Source: Ktedonobacteraceae bacterium
GTDB lineage: Bacteria; Chloroflexota; Ktedonobacteria; Ktedonobacterales; Ktedonobacteraceae
Length of the DNA stretch: 9,811 nt
NCBI GenBank assembly: GCA_014896635.1
Contig: JADBKA010000178.1
Coordinates: 1 to 9,811, forward strand
Direction of reading: 5' to 3'
Shown: in pieces, positions 5,791 through 9,811 of the stretch
Position numbering within the stretch: the stretch's first letter is position 1
How the letters are laid out: the number at the start of each line of letters is the position of its first letter
Program-made: the position numbers and the translations under genes
The notes under the pieces: generated by a model
Told to the model about the DNA's origin: nothing
What the model saw: only the letters and a program-made list of their open reading frames with translations
The model's database searches: none

Positions 5791-5852
5791 GGTCCCTCTC
5801 CGCTGACTGATAGGAGCCTTCCCAAACGCTTCTCCCAGTCAGTGGAGGGATC
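5791..5852. repeat. Imperfect long inverted repeat after the P450 gene
   Basis: GGTCCCTCTCCGCTGACTG (5791-5809) and CAGTCAGTGGAGGGATC (5836-5852) pair with a 2-base bulge and two G-T pairs, with a possible inner GGAG/CTCC contact. It begins 24 bases after the P450 stop. No T-run follows, so it may be a weak terminator or a decayed repeat. Confidence 0.5.
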
Positions 5853-5900
5853 TGCCAATGCGTTTGACGACCATTGTTGTGTTCTGTCAACGATGTGTGG

Positions 5901-5938
5901 CGCTTGAGGGTTGGCATTGAATTACCAACCCTCAAGCG
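5901..5938. repeat. Perfect 14-bp hairpin
   Basis: CGCTTGAGGGTTGG (5901-5914) pairs exactly with CCAACCCTCAAGCG (5925-5938) over a 10-base loop that contains GAATT. It lies between the P450 and the broken pentapeptide-repeat gene. Long open frames that cross it on both strands are by-products of its palindromic sequence. Confidence 0.8.
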
Positions 5939-6010
5939 GCGGCCCGATCTCCTTGTCTCTCGGAAGAGTCATCAGGCAAGCCTCATCCCGAGACAGCGTG
6001 CTTTTTTCCG

Positions 6011-6290
6011 ACGACGTTTATCGGTGATGCTTTGCAAGGAAGTACGAGCCTGGTCGGTGCCGGCTTCCAGCAGATTGAACTGCCTCAGGGCAAACCTGTC
6101 GCATGCTCTTCTCACCCAGGCCAGGCTACGAGAGGCCAATCACACAGGCGCCGATCTGAGCGGATCTCAGTTGCAGAGAGTTGATCTCAGCGGAGCGGTC
6201 CTCGATGAGGCTGATGTGCGTGTGGCGAAAGTGACTGAAGAGCAATTGCAGACGGTAGTCTCTGAGAAGAACCTGAAGCGAGAACCTTGA
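6011..6290 (+). pseudogene. C-terminal remnant of a pentapeptide-repeat protein
   Basis: From about 6084 to the TGA at 6288-6290 the frame encodes a run of pentapeptides centred on Leu (ANLSH, ALLTQ, ARLRE, ANHTG, ADLSG, then QRVDLSGAVLDEADVRVA), followed by the VTEEQLQ ending typical of pentapeptide-repeat proteins. These fold into a right-handed square beta-helix. The same frame upstream crosses the hairpin at 5901-5938 and is not protein-like. In the frame one base away, 6011-6090 reads ALQGSTSLVGAGFQQIELPQ, which also has five-residue spacing, suggesting a single-base frameshift near 6090. The frameshift is an inference. The gene lacks an N-terminus, a ribosome binding site and a promoter, so I call it a remnant. 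Confidence 0.6.
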
Positions 6291-6359
6291 ACCGGGGTGG
6301 AGTCGGCCCAGAAAAAAGTCTTCCCGAACCTATATCTGCGACGTGTACCCAATCACTCT

Positions 6360-6388
6360 TTGCCAGAATCGCAATATTTTGCTATAGT
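6360..6388 (+). promoter_or_regulatory. Sigma-70-type promoter of the cupredoxin gene
   Basis: TTGCCA at 6360-6365 (one mismatch), a 17-base spacer and TATAGT at 6383-6388 (one mismatch) form a good promoter. Transcription would start near 6395, leaving a leader of about 86 bases with AGGGAGG at 6457-6463 and GGAAGG at 6468-6473. Confidence 0.65.
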
Positions 6389-6480
6389 AGGAGTGTCCCC
6401 TTCTAAGGATGTTCTTAAATTTTCGCTAACAATCCCACAGGAGACAGATAAAACCCAGGGAGGTTTCGGAAGGCACGTTT

Positions 6481-6867
6481 ATGTTGAAAAAACTTTTATT
6501 CGGTATGCTCGGCCTTGCTCTGCTGACCGTTCTCTTTGCCGCCTGTACCATCAGAGATGCGGCCAGCGGTCCGTCAGGCCCGTCGGTAAAAATGGGACCG
6601 ACAACGTTCTTACAGGCGGAAGTGAAAGTTCCAAAGGGCCAGAAACTCGCGCTGGTCAATGCTTCGACGCAGCCACACATCATTTTCAATGGCACGTGGG
6701 AAGGCGCAACCCCGAAGAACGAAACAGAGCCTGGCGCTCCTAAAGTCAGCAATCTGAATATTCAGGCCAACCAGACCGCCACAATCGGGCCATTTACAAC
6801 CGCAGGCACCTTCAAATATTATTGCTCTATTCATGGCGGGATGAACCTGACCGTTGTAGTTGCTTGA
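6481..6867 (+). CDS. Cupredoxin-domain lipoprotein (blue copper, plastocyanin-like)
   Basis: This 128-residue protein is a probable membrane-anchored type 1 copper electron carrier on the outer face of the cytoplasmic membrane. The N-terminus is a lipoprotein signal: MLKK, a hydrophobic core and the lipobox-like LFAAC with Cys22 (Phe at -3 is slightly unusual). A short Gly/Pro/Ser linker follows. The cupredoxin fold covers residues 42-128. The copper ligands can be placed as His66 in the TQPHII loop and Cys115, His118 and Met121 in the final YCSIHGGM motif (C-x2-H-x2-M), preceded by the usual GPFTTAGTFKYY. Length is normal for plastocyanin/halocyanin-like carriers. GGAAGG at 6468-6473, seven bases before the ATG, fixes the start. 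The gene stands alone with its own promoter and terminator. Its redox partner is unknown. Confidence 0.92.
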   Translation: MLKKLLFGMLGLALLTVLFAACTIRDAASGPSGPSVKMGPTTFLQAEVKVPKGQKLALVNASTQPHIIFNGTWEGATPKNETEPGAPKVSNLNIQANQTATIGPFTTAGTFKYYCSIHGGMNLTVVVA

Positions 6868-6881
6868 CGATTGTCAAGCAA
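6860..6881. repeat. Perfect 9-bp hairpin overlapping the cupredoxin stop codon
   Basis: TTGCTTGAC (6860-6868) pairs with GTCAAGCAA (6873-6881) over a 4-base loop, and the TGA stop (6865-6867) is within the left arm. There is no T-run. A true terminator follows 24 bases later. Confidence 0.7.
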
Positions 6882-6904
6882 TACGCTGTATCTCTACCCT
6901 GTAC

Positions 6905-6958
6905 AGGCATAGCCCCTTTCTCTTTGTCGGAGCAGGCTATGCCTTGCTTTTCTCTTTG
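6905..6958 (+). terminator. Intrinsic terminator after the cupredoxin gene
   Basis: AGGCATAGCC (6905-6914) pairs exactly with GGCTATGCCT (6935-6944), followed by the T-rich stretch TGCTTTTCTCTTT. The loop is 20 bases, which is long but acceptable. Confidence 0.65.
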
Positions 6959-7057
6959 AGAAGCTCCTTTTCATCTGCTTCCTACCTTTTTCTCCACCGA
7001 AACATGGTACTTTTCTGGTAGCTTTACCGCAAAGAGTACGGCCACCCACGTTCGTTA

Positions 7058-7066
7058 TGATATACT
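7058..7066 (+). promoter_or_regulatory. Extended -10 promoter candidate for the second lipoprotein gene
   Basis: TGaTATACT at 7058-7066 fits an extended -10. No convincing -35 hexamer lies upstream. Transcription would start near 7073, 46 bases before the ATG at 7119. The rest of the gap 6960-7057 shows nothing coding. Confidence 0.4.
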
Positions 7067-7088
7067 CGTGCCAGAATCGGAAGAGAAA

Positions 7089-7112
7089 ATGTTACTCAGA
7101 AACAGGTTATAG
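7089..7112 (+). other. Possible 7-codon leader ORF
   Basis: ATG at 7089 opens a frame MLLRNRL that ends at TAG 7110-7112, six bases before the lipoprotein ATG and in the same frame. GGAAGAG at 7079-7085 could serve as its ribosome binding site, whereas the lipoprotein ATG itself has none that is well placed. Translation could re-initiate from the leader. This is an inference from position only. Confidence 0.25.
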
Positions 7113-7118
7113 TAGTCC

Positions 7119-7778
7119 ATGCAACGACGTTTATGGCAACATTGGAAAAAACAGGTGACGCTTTTCAATGCTATGAAATATGCTGCGGTTCTGTTCCTTT
7201 TTCTCCTGAGTGCGATTGTCGTGGCCTGCGGCGGCAACGGCACCACAGCTTCCTCTCAGGCAAATCTGGATGGCCCGCCGGTCACCGTCACCATTAATCT
7301 GAACCGCAACCGCACTCCCCCACCCATCAAAGAATATTACTGCTTTGCCTGGGCTACCAATACCTCACCCTCACTCGCTTCACAGCAGGTGGGCGTCTAT
7401 GCAAAATTTACCCATAACGTTAACGGCAACCCCGAAGGAGTTGCCGGAGCCACTGCTATCGCTACCGTCACCTGGCCTGACGGCTCGGTCCAGAGTATCA
7501 CCGCTATCACATCCGGCGATGGCCTGGCAGTTTTTCCCATCCCTATCGTCAATAAATCGCCTACCTACGCCAATCGTCTAACGCTTGTTACTGTCAATTT
7601 CTCTAAGCCAGGCACCCCCGGCTGCGTTGTCGATGTAACACGCGCGGCCTTCTTCACGCTGGTCATTACTTCACCAACCGCGACACCGAACAACAACGGC
7701 GATAATGGAAATAACGATAATAACGGCAACAGGAATAATAATGGTGGAGGCGGCAATAATGGACACCGTCGTGGGTAA
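7119..7778 (+). CDS. Secreted lipoprotein with Ig-like/transthyretin-type domain and Asn/Gly-rich tail
   Basis: This 219-residue protein is not assigned to a named family. A basic N-terminus is followed by a hydrophobic stretch and the lipobox IVVAC with Cys37, then GGNGTTASS, the usual Gly/Ser-rich tether. An alternative ATG at 7173 (residue 19) gives a more standard signal length of 18 residues before Cys. The central region (about residues 48-185) is rich in beta-strand patterns, including VGVYAKFTHN, ATAIATVTWPDGS and GLAVFPIPI, much like bacterial Ig-like or transthyretin-like domains, with two Cys (near residues 71 and 169) that could form a disulfide. The last 30 residues are almost only Asn, Gly and Asp, ending HRRG; this is a flexible surface tail. 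No ribosome binding site is well placed before either ATG. It is likely attached to the outer face of the membrane, with unknown role. Confidence 0.8.
   Translation: MQRRLWQHWKKQVTLFNAMKYAAVLFLFLLSAIVVACGGNGTTASSQANLDGPPVTVTINLNRNRTPPPIKEYYCFAWATNTSPSLASQQVGVYAKFTHNVNGNPEGVAGATAIATVTWPDGSVQSITAITSGDGLAVFPIPIVNKSPTYANRLTLVTVNFSKPGTPGCVVDVTRAAFFTLVITSPTATPNNNGDNGNNDNNGNRNNNGGGGNNGHRRG
7681..7775 (+). repeat. AAT/AAC/GGC-rich low-complexity tract
   Basis: The 3' end of the lipoprotein gene is made of AAT, AAC, GAT and GGC/GGA codons that encode the Asn/Gly tail. It is imperfectly repetitive and likely to vary in length by slippage. Confidence 0.7.
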
Positions 7779-7919
7779 GCTTGATTTGCTTGTGTAACCA
7801 GCAGAAAAGCAGCAGGCAGGGTTATCCGGTGACGGCTTCCCTCATGACGGCAGATTCCAGAGAGAACGGCTTTTTACGCCCTTCACTCTTACATTGTTCT
7901 GTCACATGCACTTCAAACA

Positions 7920-7948
7920 TTGACAATATGCTTTTCACGTGCTACGAT
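7920..7948 (+). promoter_or_regulatory. Distal promoter candidate of the cox genes
   Basis: A perfect TTGACA at 7920-7925, a 17-base spacer and TACGAT at 7943-7948 (4 of 6) form a plausible promoter about 200 bases before coxS. Confidence 0.45.
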
Positions 7949-7974
7949 TTTCTCTGTCATAAGCAATTTCAAGC

Positions 7975-8004
7975 TTGTGACCAGACGGGAAATAGTGTTA
8001 CACT
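7975..8004 (+). promoter_or_regulatory. Proximal promoter candidate of the cox genes, extended -10
   Basis: TTGTGA at 7975-7980, an 18-base spacer and TACACT at 7999-8004, with TG at 7996-7997, form an extended -10 promoter. The -10 has the same TGnTACACT form as the promoter of the Nudix-ureF operon. The leader would be about 140 bases long. Confidence 0.45.
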
Positions 8005-8022
8005 ATCCCTGGATGTATCACC

Positions 8023-8050
8023 GGGGGAATACCCTCAGGGGGTTTCCCCC
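8023..8050 (+). promoter_or_regulatory. Stem-loop in the coxS leader
   Basis: GGGGGAA (8023-8029) pairs with TTCCCCC (8044-8050), and ACCC (8031-8034) can continue the stem with GGGT (8040-8043), leaving one bulged base and a 5-base loop. It begins about 12 bases after the predicted transcript start. No T-run follows. A second weaker stem, CGCCCT (8089-8094) with AGGGCG (8118-8123), comes next. The leader does not show a riboswitch that I recognise. Confidence 0.55.
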
Positions 8051-8135
8051 AGCGGCCCATCACCACATTTCAACCGTAGGCAAATATGCGCCCTGTTCTT
8101 CTCTCTTTGTTTCGGAAAGGGCGTAAGCAAATCAA

Positions 8136-8149
8136 GATGGAGGTCCATC
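8136..8149 (+). promoter_or_regulatory. Ribosome binding site of coxS within a small hairpin
   Basis: GGAGGT at 8139-8144 is a strong ribosome binding site six bases before the ATG at 8151, and it fixes that start. The flanks GATGG (8136-8140) and CCATC (8145-8149) are exact complements with AGGT as the loop, so the site can fold on itself and be partly hidden. Confidence 0.6.
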
Positions 8150-8150
8150 A

Positions 8151-8657
8151 ATGCCGATGAAGCGCGCTATTACCGTTACCGTGAATGGGCAAACATACCA
8201 TTCAGAAGTCGAGCCGCGCACACTACTCGCCCACTATTTACGCGATATGCTCAACCTCACAGGCACGCATGTCGGTTGCAACACCTCTCAGTGCGGAGCA
8301 TGTGTTGTACTGCTTAATGGCGAGGCTGTCAAGTCCTGTACAGTCCTTGCAGTCCAGGCCGATGGTTGCGAAGTAACGACCATCGAAGGACTGGCCCCTG
8401 AAGGCAGCTTGCATCCTTTGCAGGAAGGCTTCTGGGAAAAACACGGCCTGCAATGTGGTTTCTGCACTCCTGGGATGATCATGGCTTCGTATCAGTTGCT
8501 GAAGAACAATCCCAATCCAACAGAGGAGGAGATTCGCAAGGGTCTGGAAGGCAATATTTGCCGCTGCACCGGCTACCACAACATTGTGAAGGCCGTTCAG
8601 TTTGCTGCCGAACGCATGCGTGAAAGCGCCACCGCGCCGGTCGGGGCCGGTGAATAG
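8151..8657 (+). CDS. coxS: 2Fe-2S small subunit of a CO-dehydrogenase-type molybdenum hydroxylase
   Basis: This 168-residue protein carries the two [2Fe-2S] clusters that pass electrons from the molybdenum site to the FAD subunit in aerobic CO dehydrogenases and related hydroxylases. The N-terminal plant-ferredoxin-type domain has Cys43, Cys48, Cys51 and Cys63 ([10 protein letters not shown]). The C-terminal helical domain has Cys102 and Cys105 (QCGFCTPG) and Cys137 and Cys139 (ICRCTGY). All eight ligands are present and the length is normal. The ATG at 8151 has GGAGGT six bases upstream; a second ATG at 8157 is less well spaced. It is followed after 113 bases by the large subunit. The gene symbol reflects family position; whether the enzyme oxidises CO, xanthine-like or other substrates depends on the large subunit. 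Confidence 0.93.
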   Translation: MPMKRAITVTVNGQTYHSEVEPRTLLAHYLRDMLNLTGTHVGCNTSQCGACVVLLNGEAVKSCTVLAVQADGCEVTTIEGLAPEGSLHPLQEGFWEKHGLQCGFCTPGMIMASYQLLKNNPNPTEEEIRKGLEGNICRCTGYHNIVKAVQFAAERMRESATAPVGAGE

Positions 8658-8738
8658 GGAGTTTGCGCCCTGTCAGGTCTCATCATAGTGTGAGGCCGTT
8701 GCTCCCTTTTCGTTTTTCACTTCACTGCCTGTTTTTCA

Positions 8739-8760
8739 TTTCTCAATAGTTGAGAAAGGA
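8739..8760 (+). promoter_or_regulatory. Hairpin adjoining the ribosome binding site of coxL
   Basis: TTTCTCAA (8739-8746) pairs exactly with TTGAGAAA (8750-8757) over a 3-base loop. The right arm runs into AGAAAGGA (8753-8760), the ribosome binding site ten bases before the ATG at 8771, so the fold would cover part of it. Confidence 0.55.
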
Positions 8761-8770
8761 TTTGCTATTT

Positions 8771-9811
8771 ATGGGCATTGCAGCTATGGTTGGTACGCCG
8801 ATTAAGCGGCGTGAGGACCCACGACTCATTACCGGGCAGGCCACCTACGTCGATGATATCAAGCTCGTCGGCATGCTCCACATGGCAGTAGTACGCAGCC
8901 CCTACGGCCATGCCCGCATCAACAGCATCAATGCTGATGCTGCGCGCAAACATCCAGGCGTTGTTGCTGTCTACACAGCACAGGATCTCAAGGGTAAGGT
9001 GGGGAATGTCGCCGTTGCTGTTCCTGTCGGCCACATTGCCGAGGGCATGGGGGTGCGTGGCCCACTTGCCGAAGATAAAGTTCGCTTCTACGGTGATCCC
9101 GTCGCCATCGTTATCGCCGACGACCGTTACACGGCTGAAGACGCGCGTGATCTGGTTGAGGTTGATTACGAGCCGTTGCCAGTCGCTATTGATGTCGAGG
9201 CAGCCGCGCAGCCCGGTGCTCCCCTGCTCTACGAACAATTTGGCACAAATGTCGCTCTCTCAATGCACCCCCCCACAGACGAAATCGATAAAGTCTTCGA
9301 GCAGACAAAAGCCGATGGTGGAGTTGTCGTCAAAGAGCGCTTTGTCAATCAGCGGCTTGCTCCCAATGCTCTGGAGACGCGAGGGGTGCTGGCGGACTTC
9401 AATAAGGGCAGCAAAAAACTGACCCTGTGGAGTTCTTCGCAGATTCCCCACATTCTGCGCAACGTCCTGGCAGCGACCGTGGGTCTGCCCCAGCACCAGG
9501 TTCATGTCATTGTTCCCGAAGTCGGCGGCGGCTTCGGTTCCAAGCTGAACGTCTATCCTGAAGAGTTACTTGCCGCCTTTGCTTCCATGCAACTGGGACG
9601 CCCGGTCAAATGGATCGAAGACCGCAGCGAGAATATGTCTTCAACCATTCACGGACGCGATCAGGTCAACTATATCGAGGTGGCCGCGACCAGGGAGGGT
9701 AAAGTCACCGGTCTGAAGGTCCAGGTCTTCTCCGACATGGGGTCATACTCCCAGCTCTTCACTGACGTGATGGTGCTGGCATTCATGTTCCCGGTGATCT
9801 GCGGCGCCTAC
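8771..9811 (+). CDS. coxL: Molybdopterin-binding large subunit, CO-dehydrogenase/xanthine-oxidase family (3' end outside window)
   Basis: The frame from ATG 8771 stays open for 347 codons to the right edge; full subunits have about 770-800 residues. The N-terminal half is typical: TPIKRREDPRLITGQATYVDDI near the start, RSPYGHARI, and a DRYTAEDARDLVEVDYEPLP segment. Next comes LETR at 201-204, then WSSSQIPHILRNVLA and the pterin-contacting GGGFGSK at 252-258, followed by GRPVKWIEDRSENM. AAAGGA lies ten bases upstream of the ATG. The residues LAPNALETRGV and IHGRDQ resemble form II (CO-dehydrogenase-like, BMS-type) enzymes more than form I CoxL, which has HPSPLETC and an ARD motif at these places. 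The deciding loop (AYxCSFR in form I, AYRGAGR in form II) should lie just past the edge. The order small then large, with no medium FAD subunit upstream, also fits form II. The gene symbol marks the family only. Confidence 0.9.
   Translation, partial: MGIAAMVGTPIKRREDPRLITGQATYVDDIKLVGMLHMAVVRSPYGHARINSINADAARKHPGVVAVYTAQDLKGKVGNVAVAVPVGHIAEGMGVRGPLAEDKVRFYGDPVAIVIADDRYTAEDARDLVEVDYEPLPVAIDVEAAAQPGAPLLYEQFGTNVALSMHPPTDEIDKVFEQTKADGGVVVKERFVNQRLAPNALETRGVLADFNKGSKKLTLWSSSQIPHILRNVLAATVGLPQHQVHVIVPEVGGGFGSKLNVYPEELLAAFASMQLGRPVKWIEDRSENMSSTIHGRDQVNYIEVAATREGKVTGLKVQVFSDMGSYSQLFTDVMVLAFMFPVICGAY

Noticed and set aside
5474..5935. A 153-codon minus-strand frame over the P450 end and the next hairpins
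   Set aside because: It lies opposite the well-supported P450 gene and continues through palindromic DNA; it is a shadow of both.
7781..8317. A 178-codon + strand frame spanning the cox leader
   Set aside because: It overlaps the start of coxS in another frame, has a Cys/Arg-rich random composition, and covers promoter and hairpin sequence.

Overview
The window looks like a chromosomal stretch of a free-living bacterium with moderate GC. The mix of genes (aerobic CO-dehydrogenase-type molybdenum hydroxylase, lipid-anchored cupredoxin, P450, urease accessory genes, pentapeptide-repeat remnant) and hairpin-rich intergenic DNA would suit a soil Chloroflexota of the Ktedonobacteria type. That placement is an inference from gene content, not a proof. 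Almost every credible gene is on the + strand.

Left part (1-2710): the 3' end of a polytopic membrane protein (possibly LtrA-like) precedes a cluster of a Nudix hydrolase, ureF and ureD. Nudix and ureF overlap by 8 bases and share a good promoter. UreF and UreD belong to the nickel-insertion machinery of urease, but the usual partners (ureABC, ureE, ureG) are absent from the window.

Middle part (2710-6290): a tRNA-Glu(CTC) with its own promoter and a strong terminator is followed by about 3.2 kb of mosaic DNA. This holds an inverted-repeat element of about 140 bp that looks like a MITE, a minus-strand C-terminal gene remnant, an intact small coiled-coil gene with its own terminator, a cluster of three perfect hairpins, a 5'-truncated ABC-2 drug-export permease, a complete cytochrome P450, two more large hairpins, and a truncated and probably frameshifted pentapeptide-repeat gene. 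Three broken genes and many palindromes next to a tRNA suggest an eroded integration region.

Right part (6290-9811): a cupredoxin lipoprotein and a second lipoprotein with an Asn/Gly-rich tail each have their own promoter and are separated by a terminator. A leader of about 370 bases then precedes a small 2Fe-2S subunit (coxS-like) and the first 347 codons of a molybdopterin-binding large subunit (coxL-like), which runs off the right edge. The order small then large, and the residues around the LETR motif, fit the form II (CO-dehydrogenase-like) group better than true form I CoxL. The diagnostic active-site loop lies outside the window.

I see no clear new multi-gene system. The points most worth attention are the isolated Nudix-ureF-ureD set, the mosaic next to the tRNA, a recurring extended -10 promoter motif before four genes, and hairpins that overlap the ribosome binding sites of both cox genes.
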